NCBI GenBank assembly: GCA_037176845.1
Contig: JAYKXP010000005.1
Coordinates: 1-64,000 of the forward strand
Length of the DNA: 64,000 nucleotides
Source of the DNA: Paramarasmius palmivorus
Taxonomy: Eukaryota > Basidiomycota > Agaricomycetes > Agaricales > Marasmiaceae
Direction of reading: 5' to 3'
The stretch's first letter is position 1, and each line of letters opens with the position of its first letter. Both the position numbers and the translations under genes were made by a program. The notes below the pieces were generated by a model. That model was given only the letters and a program-made list of their open reading frames with translations, made no database searches and had not been told where the DNA came from. This document shows, in pieces, positions 33,544 to 45,293 of this stretch.

Positions 33544-36500
33544 TTACTTGCGTTCCCTCCTAGGAGCTTTACCGCCAGTACCGAGGGTACTTCCGCCACC
33601 ACCCCTCATCAGTACTCCTTCCTCAGCAAGTTTGCTTGCACTAGCTTTCAAAAGCTCTTCGCATCTACTTTCGTGCTCGGACCACGAATGCTTGAACATC
33701 TCTGGCAGTGCTGTAGAGATGGGGAATGTCTTCGGTTTTCGACCTGACGAAGCTTGGCGGCATTCACGACAAATGTAAGTCTCGTTAGACGATTCATAGA
33801 GTAGGTTGAGATGCTTGAATGATAACTGTCTTGGCTTTTCTTCCCTCTTCTTCGCCGGTGGCACCGGGACGGAAGACGGCGGTGAGGGCGGTTTGGACGT
33901 TAAAAGTATACCAGGCTTCGGCTGAGCTGCATACGATCCGGGTGGCGGCGGCGGCGGAGGCTTCCAAGTGTTTGGTGGAGAAGCATTTGGGGCCACTGTC
34001 GACGTCGTTGACGACCAGCTAGAGGATGAAGTGGGCGCGGGTCCAGTATTCGTGTCAGACATTCGTCGCCCATTCACTTCACGCTCCCTCTCTTTCTCTC
34101 TAGAAGCCACAACATCTTCCGAGTTTTCTCTTCTCATCACCTTGCCACCATGGCCGTGTGCCTCGGCTGAAGATTGTTCCTCACCAACTATCCCACTGTC
34201 TTCTTCCCTATCCCGCTTTCGTCCGTTGACAGCCTCTGACGCGGTAGACGACCGAACCGACTGTGAGATATTGGATGATGACTCCAACAGGCCATTCACG
34301 TTCTCAGGACCGGCTACATTGGACTGCCGATGAGATAAGGAAGAAGATGGTCTAGGCTCAACAGGATTTGAATGACTTGATGGATGAGGAAGGTGTGGTC
34401 GATGAGAGACGGGAGATGCGCGGTGTTCCACGTCAGGATTGGGTAGGGAGCTCATAATTGGTGGTAATGATATTGGTTGGTTGACATTGGGCGATGCGTG
34501 GTGCCTGATACTTGGCAGCGGCGCAAGAGAATGCTCTGATCTCTTGTACTCGCCTCCAGAGCTGGAGTGGTGAGCGTGCTGCGACCGCTGAACAATTTCT
34601 TCCTGAGGCGATATCGGAATCACGCGCGCGCGCTCTGTGATGTTGGTATCTATCTTCGATATGGGAGTCATCACACTAGGACTGGCCGGGGGTTGCAAAC
34701 TTGCGGGTATTTTGAGAGAGTGAGGATGGCGGGATACAGGCGCAATACCATTATGTATGCGATGGGCTTGTTGAGGATCATACATATGACTAGGCCTCTC
34801 AACCTAACGAAGATCAATCGGTCATTAGCTGATCGAATTATAAAAAGGACAAAAAAGAGTCAGAAGTCCAACGTCATGATACTCACATCCTTCACTGAAT
34901 GAATACTGCCGTTGGGGCGGCTATTTTGACTCATCGTTGCCGCCTTTTGAGCTTCCGCATCTTTCTGCATCTTCCTGTCGCGCCGGTCGAGCTCCAAGCG
35001 CAAACCATTAGCCTCGTTCTTCCAGGAGTCTAGTTCCGCTTTTAATATTTTTATTTCTTCTGTGAGCCTCTTGCTCTCTCCATCTTCGCCGCCCGCAGGA
35101 CGTGCAGTGCGTACTTGATTTTGCAACTCTTCAACCTCTTCCATCAGTTCTTCCTTGTCCGATCGAAGCGAAATCAGTTCGCCTTTGAGGTGAGTCTTCT
35201 CACTCTCACTCTTCATCCTCTCTCTTTCACTCTTTGCCAACTGTTCCTCTAAAGCACGAATACGAGTTTCTCCTGAGATGGTATGTGCATCTCTTTCGTT
35301 CGAAGCAGGAACTGATTCCGGTGGCCGAGCTTTGAGACGATTAATCTCCTTTTCTCGGTCCTCGATCACGGCATTGGCGTTGCGGATATCCTTATCTCTC
35401 TCGGCAATGTTCCTTCTCAACTCTTCAGCTTCGGCGAGCCAGGAGTGTTCCACGTGCCCCCATGCTTGAGCAAGGGCACTCTGTAAATAGGTGAGAGGCG
35501 AGTTGGAAGTCACTAAGGGATTGGTCGTGTGAGGAAAATAGCCTGGGTCAGAGACAGGGGCGTTAGGCATCGGATAACGAGTGTGTGGTCCGGACCGGGC
35601 TTGTGGATGATTTGGAGGATACGGATGTTGAGCCGGATGTGCAGGAACCCGAGCAGAAGAAGAGGGAGAAGCGGTCTGCTGAGGATATGTCTGTCTCCGT
35701 TGTTGAGGTACCTGCTGGGCTTGATTGTGAGCTATCATCTGCACGTTTTCTCTCGGGAGTGAATGCTGATGTGGATGTGGGTGTGGAGGCATTGGCTGTC
35801 TCTGAATAGTGCTGACATTTGGGGACAATGTGTGCGGCGACGGTAGAGGTTGAGGATAGGTGTAAATGACCGTCGTCTGATTTCCGGAAGGGGACGGATG
35901 TATGCCTCGGGGGCTGGACGTTGGGTGCATCTGTGGAGGAGTGCCCATTGCAATTCCATCCGTCCGGTGAGGTTGCTGCTGCTGTGGAGGTTGAGCGTGC
36001 TGTCCTAGCAGGTGTGGTGCCAAAGACACCTGGTTGGCACTGCCACTCGAGCCGGGCCTCGAATGTGTATGCTTCGTATCAGCACTTCCCCTTTGTTCAG
36101 ACTCAACTACTATGGGGGACTGAGGTGTGACACCTGAACCTGTCGGGTGAGGTGAGGGAGCATAGGAGCCTGAGCTCCTCCTAGTAGGAGGGGGAGGCGA
36201 CCAATCCCTTGGCCGACTTGTGGGTAATGGATGTGGAGGCGGATACGAACGTGAAGGAGATATCGGAGATAGCACGACCCCTTCTTCTCTGCTTGCCGGC
36301 CGTGAAATTCTGCTTGAGCTTGCGCCTGGTTGTGAATAATTTATTGCTCGCGAAGTGCTGTTGTGATGCGTCGGTTCGTGATGGCTTCTAGAGCTCTGTG
36401 GATGTACTTGCAGACTATGACTTCGAGGTGGATGTGATGGCGGGGGCGCTATAGGCGGTAACTCTGGGAGAGTATGTCTTCTATGGGCATCATTTCCGTT

Positions 36501-36921
36501 CAGTCGAAGTATGTCATTCCGTCCAGCGACTGCGCTTGTGGAGTTGGACGTGGAGTTTGGAATATAGCTAAAGTGTAACTTTGGCGAGCCCTGCGTGATA
36601 CCAGAGACGAGATCAGTGTATACGAATTGCCCGGAATGACCTTTGATACGCACAGTGGATGGTAAACCAGGGCTCGGCAGCGATGAATCGTGACGCTCGT
36701 GGCGAGGTCGTGCAGCTAAAACAGATGATGGGATACTCGACTATTTAGAAGGAAATTCGAGCTGAGAAATCCAAGTCAAAGATGAAGAAGGATATGCGAA
36801 CCTGAACATGTACAGGCTGCGATAAACCTGAATCTCGGTGCCTTTCTTCACTCCTCTTTTCCCCCCAGTATTGACTCCCTTTACTTTCAACAGACGGTGA
36901 AGCAAGCATATGTCTGGACAT
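33544..36921 (-). CDS. Uncharacterised Pro/Ser-rich coiled-coil protein with Cys/His C-terminal motif
   Basis: I do not recognise a named family. ATG 36921 (MSRHMLASPSVES) begins a short exon, another short exon encodes ARPRHERHDSSLPSPGLPST, and two long exons follow: 36588 to about 34888 and about 34804-33544. The intron between them (donor gtgagtatcat) joins SIHSVKD to VERPSHMYDPQQ. The first two-thirds are disordered Pro/Ser/His/Gln-rich sequence. A coiled coil of about 150 residues runs from EELRRNIAERDKDI to LRLELDRRDRKMQ. The C-terminus has CRECRQ...HSWSEHESRC, arranged C-x2-C-x23-H-x4-H, a possible zinc site. Nuclear or scaffold roles are guesses. Confidence 0.7.
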
Positions 36922-37949
36922 TCCCGAGTCGTTTAATATGGTCGTTTAACCTTCCGTCTTTATTCTTGAAAGTCGCCTGGTTTGATTGATAATGTCGAGC
37001 TGCATAAAGCTCTAGAAAGCCAGAGAAGAAAATTTGAGATGTAAACGAAAGTCGAGACGGATATACTTGTGAAAGGAAGGGGAGAATGCACCTGGAGGAG
37101 TGGACCTAAAATCGAAGAAATGGCAGCAGAGCCGTCGAACGCGTGCCGAAGCTCAGTTTGGTAACATTTTCTCACACTTTTCACTCAACATTCATCGAGT
37201 TCATATGCACTGCCTCGTTTTCTGATGGATAGCTTCTGATATCCCGAGATATCATGAATGAGAAGTAGGATTCAGTTCTCCTGGTCCCGGCTCTGGGTAA
37301 GTAACACAACTGTAATGGACCTCGAGTGAGATATAAATGCGTGTAGGAATCGAACCGGATTCCCGATTCCTGAATTGGTGTTGGAATTCATCCATTCCCA
37401 CGTAATCCGGTATGAGGTCTCGTCTTCGTGCCCATGGCGTGGTATAACGTTATTGAGAGACTGAGCGACCTTAAAAGGCGAAGCTTTCGTCAACGAACCC
37501 GTACTGTATGATGCAACATAGAAGCTGTTAATTATGCTTCTCGAGCGACTGATACAAGAGGAACTTTGAAGGGAAATTGCTGGATCAGACTAAAGTACAA
37601 TATGCCCAGGTGCACGGGAAGAAGCAAAACGGTGGATTTGACGCGAACCGACGATTTCGGAACTTTAGCTGCCGCTTTGACATATAGGTGGAACCGAATT
37701 AGCGACTGCCGGAACTTGTACTTGGATTCTTCGAGCGTATACGTGGCTCGATGATGTTGGGCGCTGAGCTGAGCAATGGCTTGAGAATCCTTGAGCATGT
37801 TGCTGTGCCACCGGCGCCACAGGCCTAAGGAAGTTGAAACGGTTGAAGCGCCGTATGCTGACTAAGACAAGTTACACCCGTCAGCCTTTTCCCGCGACCC
37901 TCTATTTTTGGTCTTTCACCTGTCTTTAGTGCTCACCATTTCATGCAAC
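36922..37949. other. Intergenic between divergent genes
   Basis: This region holds the promoters of the Pro/Ser-rich gene (-) and the Osh3-like gene (+). An 88-codon ATG frame on the minus strand (37532-37798, MLKDSQAIAQLS...) has no clear domain or splice continuation; it could be a small hypothetical gene but support is weak. A palindromic stretch occurs at 37366-37393 (gaaccggattcccgattcctg). Confidence 0.35.
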
Positions 37950-40652
37950 ATGGAACCCCATAAACCTCATGCATATGCTGCTGCTCGTGCTTCTCTATCC
38001 TACGGTCTCTCTCTCTCTACGCATGCTAATCAAGCCACTGCCTCAGTTGTTATTCAGGAAGGATGGGTGTTGAAGAAGCGAAGAAAGAAGATGCAAGGCA
38101 AGTCCCAGATCATTCTATTCTCGGGATAGTCTTAAAACTGTCTTTCTTACTTGTCAATTCAGGCTTCGCACGTCGTTACTTCGTTCTGCACCAATCTGGA
38201 CTCCTTACATACTCCTTCGAGCCAGGTCAACCCGTCCGAGATCAGATTCTACTACAGACTGCTGCTATATCAACTGCGGCGGGTAGGAAGGACATACACA
38301 TCGATTCCAGCAATGCTACCTTTCATATGAAGTGCCTCAGCACAGAGGACTTTAATGCATGGATGCTTGCTTTCAGGTTCATATGTGTTTCGTTTCAATG
38401 AGCGGCCCGCCCCTAATTTCGGTTCTCAGGAAATTCATTGCACCCACTCCGGAAGCCCGTAGGTCTGCAAGCATAAGGCAATCACGGCAAGGAAGCCTTA
38501 AACTGAATAAATCGGCATTGGTAGTGGATGAGATGGGTGCAGTGAGTCGAGACTTGATCTTGGAATGAAGCAAACTTATTCACTTGGGTTTAGACACTGA
38601 CAGAGCTTGAGGACGCGTTCTCTGAGCTTCTCGACAATCACTCCAAGAAGCATCACAGCTTAGGTCGCTCAAAGAGTGAGAAGGAGAGGAATAAAGACAG
38701 TAGTTCTGTGTTTGGGCTCTTTAAGAAAGGTAACGCGCACGATCTTTGCTTTTCAATGCATACCCATTATTTGCTCCCAGCTCATCACCATACCGCTGTT
38801 GAAGACGGACCACGGCCCGACATAAATCGAACGTCAGATGCAGAATTTAGTCCAGAGCAACGCGTTCGCCAGGCTTTGACTGCCTTGAAAACTCAGCATA
38901 CGACCCTCATGAAGTCTATACATGGGCTCTCACCTCTCGAAGCATCCGGCACCCATTCAGGACATCCATCTCCGTTGCCTCATACAGTAGAAGAAGAACA
39001 TGATCAGGGTCAACACGACGAAGACTCCGCCAAGTTCTCTCTCCCCTTCAGCCGAAATTCGAAACGTGCATCCGTCGATACCACACTTACGGACAGCTTT
39101 GTGGAATGGTACGATGCTTCCGAGGGACATGAAGGAGCCGAAGTATTCGAGTTGGATGAACAGACTCCGGAAATCGAACAGCCAAGCAGAATCACCAATG
39201 ACAGCCAAAGCAGCATCTCCCCGAATGATGATACTTCCAGTCTGGATACTGATATCGCTTCCCTGGACGAAAAGCCGTCAGATAAAGTGGAGCACACTCC
39301 ACAAGCGACCTCACACGATGAGAATATGCAAATTGTCAGAAGGACAACCTTACCTGCGCCCATCACCGGTGATGAAGGCAGCTTATTTGCCGTATTGAAG
39401 AAGAATGTCGGAAAGGTAAGATCATTCTACCCACGCAGAACCATGACGTTATTGACGTATTTTAGGATCTCTCTACCATTGCATTCCCTGTAACATTCAA
39501 CGAACCGCTCACTCTTCTACAACGATCAGCAGAGGAGCTCGAGTACTATGATCTTCTCAATCAAGCCGGAGCAGAATCGGATCCTGTCCAACGGATGCAG
39601 TTGGTTGCAGCTTTTGCCGTCTCAAGTTACGCCCACACTCGACATCGCACCGGCAGGAAGGGATTGTGAGTAAATGTTTTCGCGTATCTCCAATTCCCCC
39701 GAATTCTCACTTCTTTTGTATAGCAACCCTATGCTAGCGGAGACCTTCGAGGACACTCGGATGAAATTCATCGCGGAGAAGGTGCGACACAACCCCGTAG
39801 AAATGGCATATCACGCCGAAGGTGCCAATTGGGAGCTTACTGCCACCTCTGCTGGCAAGACGAAGTTCTGGGGTACGTTCACGTCTTCGATATCTATCCG
39901 ACCTTTTACCGAGAGCAAAATCCTTTGATAACAGGCAAGAGTCTTGAGATTATACCGCTTGGCACCACTCACGTTCGAATTGGCAATGACCATTACCAGT
40001 GGTAGGCCGCTTTTCTGCTCAGTACGGCCCTGTGATCTCTAAGGAATGCTTTTCTAGGAAGAAACCATCTTCATTTATGAGGAATCTGATGGTCGGAACG
40101 AAATATCTAGAGCACGTGGGAAAGATGGTCATAGAAAACACAACGGACAATACCCGATGCGTTCTAGAGTTTAAGCAAAGCGGCTACTGGGGCGCTTCAA
40201 ATGTCGTCTCAGGAACAGTTCACGACGCTTCTGGAGAGGTAGTCTCAAAGTTAGAAGGCAAATGGGATGAACAGTTCTCGCACGAGATCGATGCTTCCCA
40301 CTTTGTCGTCCTTTGGAGAGCTACCCCTTGGCCGAAAAACACGGTGGATTACTACGGCTTCACTGCGTTTGGCATCACTCTGAACGAGATCACGAGTGAC
40401 ATTGCCGGCAAGTTACCTCCAACTGACTCTCGTCTTCGACCGGATGTTCGGGCTCTGGAGGAGGGTGACCTGGATACTGCAGAGGCCGAGAAGAACAGGG
40501 TAGAAGAAGCTCAGCGGGATAGAAGAAGACGGGGCGCCGAGCCTTCACCTCGCTGGTTCAAGCAGCAAGGCGATGAGTGGGTTTACGCAGGCGGGTACTG
40601 GGAGGCTCGTGCTCGTGGTTGGAAGGGCGTTGATATGAAACCCCTCTGGTGA
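37950..40652 (+). CDS. OSH3: Oxysterol-binding protein, Osh3-like, with PH domain
   Basis: A lipid-transfer protein of ER-plasma membrane contacts. ATG 37950 opens MEPHKPHAYAAARASLSYGL. A PH domain follows (VIQEGWVLKKRRKKMQ, GFARRYFVLHQSGLLTYSFEPGQP, DFNAWMLAFR), then a long acidic/Ser-rich linker and the ORD domain: VTFNEPLTLLQRSAEELEYYDLLNQA, AVSSYAHTRHRTGRKGF, NPMLAETFED, KFWGKSLEIIPLGTTHVRI, MRNLMVGTKYLEHVGKM, LEFKQSGYWG, GKWDEQ and LPPTDSRLRPDVRALEEGDLD. The ORD signature, EQVSHHPP in most family members and KVRHHP in the Osh3 clade as I recall it, reads KVRHNP here (Asn codon 39791-39793). No GOLD domain is evident. About nine exons; TGA after DMKPLW. Confidence 0.88.
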
Positions 40653-41085
40653 TGTGGTCGTGCTACTATCTCACAGGATACAATAATCTCGCACTAATGT
40701 TGGACTCAGTATATACAGATGCGCTACTACTATACAGGCGAAATTTAGTCATACGTTTGGATACCGTCACCTAATACATACATTATGCACTGGATCGCAA
40801 GTGTCAAGCATACAAGCAGCATGGGCGACTTTCTTGTCGGCCCTTGTATGGAATACCACATGCCAGGAAAGTTGAATTGCCCCGCAACGTGATCAAGGAC
40901 ATCATAGCATTCATATGGAAACTTGGAATATCCGCTGTTTTTCCGGACTGCATTCGAACAACCTCTTTCTGTCGGCGCACGATGGTGCTGATACCAAGAG
41001 GGTCCGAAGTTCTGTCAAGGTCCAAGAATATGCGGAAATTAGATATAAAGCGAACAGACACCATGATCAACTCAGTTGGCCTATC
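40653..41085. other. Intergenic: OSH3 3' flank and GH3 promoter
   Basis: A 433-bp spacer between two + strand genes. Open frames are short and cross the start of the beta-glucosidase gene in wrong frames. No signal is recognised. Confidence 0.45.
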
Positions 41086-44000
41086 ATGGTTTTCCCGGTA
41101 CTCGGTTTGCTTGCGTTCGCTTTGGCAGCTTTTGCTCGGCAAGAGCCTGGTACGTTGCTATTCTTCTCGATAGTCTCTAAATCTCTGAGCGTTCTTTGCA
41201 GCCAACCTATCTCCCGAATGGGCTGCGGCATACACCAAAGTGTGTTCAACCGTTGCTCGATGGTTCTATCTACTAAAGCTAGCCTAGGCGAAGACAGCTG
41301 TCAGTAGACTCTCCCTCAATGACAAGGTCAATTTGGCCACTGGTTCGTCGCATCCACTATAAAAAGTCTCTCGAAACACTGTTATGAACGACGATTGCTA
41401 GGTGTTGGATGGATGAATGATCATTGTGTCGGCAATACACCCGCCATTTCTTCGATATCTTTCCCTGGCCTCTGTTTGCAAGGTACGACCATAGCGCAAA
41501 GGGTTTTGTTTCGGTCATTTGAAGAAGGATAGATGGACCACTGGGTATCAGGAAGTCCGACCTCGTATCTGTTTTCCCCGCGTAGGTTTCTTCGTCTGAC
41601 ACTTTGGATCTGAAGTATCTGAGCTCCTTCGTGCAGCGGTATCAATACAGCTGCAACATTCAACCGTGATTTGATTCGCCAAAGGGGTGCCGCTATGGGT
41701 GCAGAGTTTAAGGCCAAGGGTGTAAATGGTGTGTAAGGTCAACACGCTACGAAAGACTGATGCTCAGCGCGTTTTCTTAGTCGCTCTCGGACCATCGCTG
41801 GATATGGCCAGGGCTCCAGCTGCAGGTCGCATCTGGGAAGCGTGAGTATGGCGGTGGATTCTTTCGTCCACGGCTAATAAGCCTGTTCATACAGGTTTGG
41901 TGGAGATCCTTACCTGCAAGGAGAGGGGGCATTCGAGACTATCACTGGTATTCAGTCGGCCGGAGTTCAGGGTTTGTTTAGTTTGTCACACTCACCTCAC
42001 CATGCTGAGATGCATTGGATCCGTAGCATGTGCGAAACATTACATCAACAACAACCAAGAACATTCTAGGGAGACTAGTTCATCCGAACTTGATGATAGG
42101 TGAGTTATGCCCGGTCATCTATTGTGCTTCGGACTTACATCTCGTTTAGAACGGTACGTTTGGCTTGCACACCAGAGGGACGGAACTAATATCTGCGGTC
42201 CGCATCTAGCAACACGAGATATACGCACTTCCGGTAGTTCCAGATGCTTCAATATTTGCGATCGTTACTGATTACGTTCTATTAGTACTTACGGAGTGTC
42301 CAAGCAAACGTAGCGGCGGTCATGTGCAGCTATAGTAAGTACTATGAAGGCTATAAGGAGAATGATTGACTCACTATATTCCGGTGCAATAGACAAGAGT
42401 TCGTTTCTCAACACTGTTTCAACCCAGATTTCTCACCTCAAACCCCGACAGTCAACGGCACATATGCATGCGAAAACGACAAGATGCTGAACGATGTCCT
42501 CAAGGGAGAATTTGGATTCCCTGGCTGTATGTGCTTGACCCCGATTTGAGTATGTATACCAAGACTAACCGCAATTCCTCAGATGTTATGTCAGGTAAGT
42601 AGGACCGGTGCCAGAAGGTATCTCTTTTGACAGGCGTGCCAGATTGGGGTGCAACCCATTCAACGCTTTCGGTGAACGCTGGCTTGGATGTGAGATGTCC
42701 TTTGTTTGCTTGTGAAAGTTCCACTGACACGCCTCAGATGACAATGCCTGGCGATATAACCTTTGGCTCCGGTACTACGTAAGTTGTCTTGGGATCTGAT
42801 GGGCCATTACGACGTATAAACTTTCTTCCCTTCTAGATACTTTGGAGACACTCTTGTTCGGGCGGTGAACAATGGGCAAGTGTCCCAGGAACGTATGAAT
42901 GTCGGTGTCTTTCTCTTGTACTGACGGGGTTTGTTTCGTGGGCCTGATCTTTGACTTAGGATTTGGCCACGCGAATTCTCGCTGCTTGGTGAACATAACC
43001 TCATAGCTTAACGCTTTACTTTGTTGATATGAGTATAGGTATCTCGTTGGGCAAGATTCTGGTCATCCAGCTGTAAATTTCGACTCATGGAACATTAACG
43101 ATCCGGTTAATCAACACAAAGATGTCCAAGGGAATCATAAGGAGTAAGTCCTGAAAGTGGACCGGAGCTTATTTACTGACTTACAATCAGACTCATTCGT
43201 GAAATTGCGGCGGCATCTACTGTGCTACTCAAAAATGTTGATCAGACTTTGCCACTTCAGAAGCCAGGCAGCATTGGTATAATAGGTAACGGCGCAGGTC
43301 CAAACTCTCGCGGAATCAACAGGTATGCCAAAAACATTCTAACTATGAGATCCAGTCATAATAAAAATTCCCAAGCTGCGAGGATCGTGCGTGTACAAAT
43401 GGTGTTCTTGCTCAGGGTAAGCGCTAATCTCCTTTCCTGGCGTCATGTTACATGTGAAAACCCTTCATTTTAGGTTGGGGATCTGGAACTGCTGAATATG
43501 TACGTCTTTCTTACCTCTCTAGTGAAAGTCCACTGACGCCTATCGTTTAGCCTTACCTGGTAGACGTATGTCTCTACATATATCCCAGTTCTTGATTGGC
43601 TGTTGACCACAATCCAGCCACTCGCTGCAATTTCTTCCCGAGCTCGTTCAGATGGTACAACCGTGTCCTCTACGTTGAGCGATTCGGATCTAGGAGCTGC
43701 AAGGTCCACTGCGAACGGAAAAGACGTCGCGCTTGTCTTTATCACAGGTCAGTGGATAATATACTCTTTGGCCTTCTTTTATTGATGACGTGCTCTGCAG
43801 CCAACTCCGGCGAGGGATATTTAACCGTCGAAGGTAACCAGAGTTCAAACAAATGCAGTTCAATATTTAACGTAGCCTGGTAGGCAATGCCGGTGACCGA
43901 AACAATCTAAAAGCATGGCACAACGGAGTGAGTGAAATATTTCTCGCTGGATGTAACTCAGGCTAATCCGATCCTGTAGGATGCCTTAGTTCAAGCCGTT

Positions 44001-45149
44001 GCCGAGGCCAACTCCAACACAATCGTTGTTGTCAACAGTGTAGGTCCTATTGACATGGAGGCTTGGATTGAGAACCCGAACAGTAAGATATCTTCCTCGT
44101 TCCCTCACGCCTTGTCTGACTATCAACAGTCAAGGCGGTTGTAAGTGTTCTATATACCAGCGAACCTGGTAGTATCTCAATGAGTCTTAGGTATGGAGCG
44201 GGCTTCCTGGACAGGAAGCAGGTTTGTCTGTTGATTTTCTTCACAATTATGATAGTTGACATCCCGACAGGAAACGGACTGGTAGACATCCTCTATGGCG
44301 CATACAACCCTAGGTATTTGAAGCTTCTATCCCTCGCACATGACAAAAATCAACCCCGCTACAGTGGCCGTCTCCCGTATACGATCGGCAAAAGCGTCAA
44401 TGATTACTCAGTACAAGTTCTATACGACAATAGTGGCCCCAACATCCGATACTCTGAAGGTAAGCTCCTCAAAGGTTCCGTAACGACAAACTTAGCACAG
44501 ATGTTCTCTCCTAGGACTCTTCGTTGACTACAGGCATTTCGATCGAGGTAATTTATTAATTAGCACCATTGTGAGCTATAGCTTATTCACCTGCTTTAGA
44601 AAACATTGAACCACGGTTCGAGTTTGGCTTCGGACTATCTTACACCACCTTTGAGTACTCGGACATTTCAATAAGCGGTTCGACCGGAGGATATACCCCG
44701 ACTTCTGGTCCTGGATCCTCTTTGGATGAATCGTAAGGCAGCTAAATATCTTCCCTTTGCTAAGACACTAACACCATTATAGTTTGCATGAAAAGGTTGT
44801 GCAAGTCACCTTCACTCTCCAGAACGAGGGTCCTGTAGATGGCACTGAGGTACGACTTCATCGTAGGATGGCCCTAGAGTGCATTGCTTGACATTGTTCA
44901 CAGATTCCACAACTTTACATTACTTTGCCTGAATCGGCGAACTCAGCGCCACGAAATCTGAAAGGATTTGAAAGCGTCTTCCTCGCGTCCGGTGAAAGCC
45001 AGACCGTAACAATAGAATTGTCACGTTTCGACTTCGCTGTCTGGAGTGCGGGCAGCCAACGCTGGGAAATACCTTCCGGCGAGGCTACAATTTCAATAGG
45101 CGCAAGTAGCAGAGATATCCGTCTGACCGGTACTCTCAACCTTAATTAG
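41086..45149 (+). CDS. Secreted GH3 beta-glucosidase
   Basis: Cleaves terminal beta-glucosyl residues, for example cellobiose, outside the cell. ATG 41086 begins the signal peptide MVFPVLGLLAFALAAFA. Some 25 exons rebuild an uninterrupted protein: VNLATGVGWMNDHCVGNTPAIS, LCLQDGPLGIR, LGPSLDMARAPAAGRIWEAFGG, ACAKHYINNNQEHSRETSSSELDDRT, CSYNKINGTYACEND, YVMSDWGATHST (nucleophile Asp), LDMTMPGD, STVLLKN, VALVFITANSGEGY (acid/base Glu), VWSGLPGQEAGNGLVD, SGRLPYTIGK and FEFGFGLSYTTF, then the fibronectin-III-like end (PQLYITLPESA...). Microexons of 4 nt (42150-42153), 6 nt (42393-42398) and 12 nt (42583-42594) are required to keep frame. All catalytic motifs are intact. Confidence 0.9.
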
Positions 45150-45293
45150 TGTACCTTATTAGTGAACTTGTACAAACATCTTCCAATGCATAACATTCCT
45201 GCATCTGACTGCGGCCCTTGCAATGATAGACCGCTGAAGAGATTTCTCGATGGTGAGATGCGCGATATAATACATATGTAGTGATGTACAGGA

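Noticed and set aside
37532..37798. 88-codon ATG frame on the minus strand before OSH3
   Set aside because: It could be real but has no domain, signal or splice support; mentioned only in the spacer entry.
41086..45149. GH3 gene as a pseudogene because long open frames are missing
   Set aside because: Careful splicing, including microexons, restores every conserved block and both catalytic residues without a stop.
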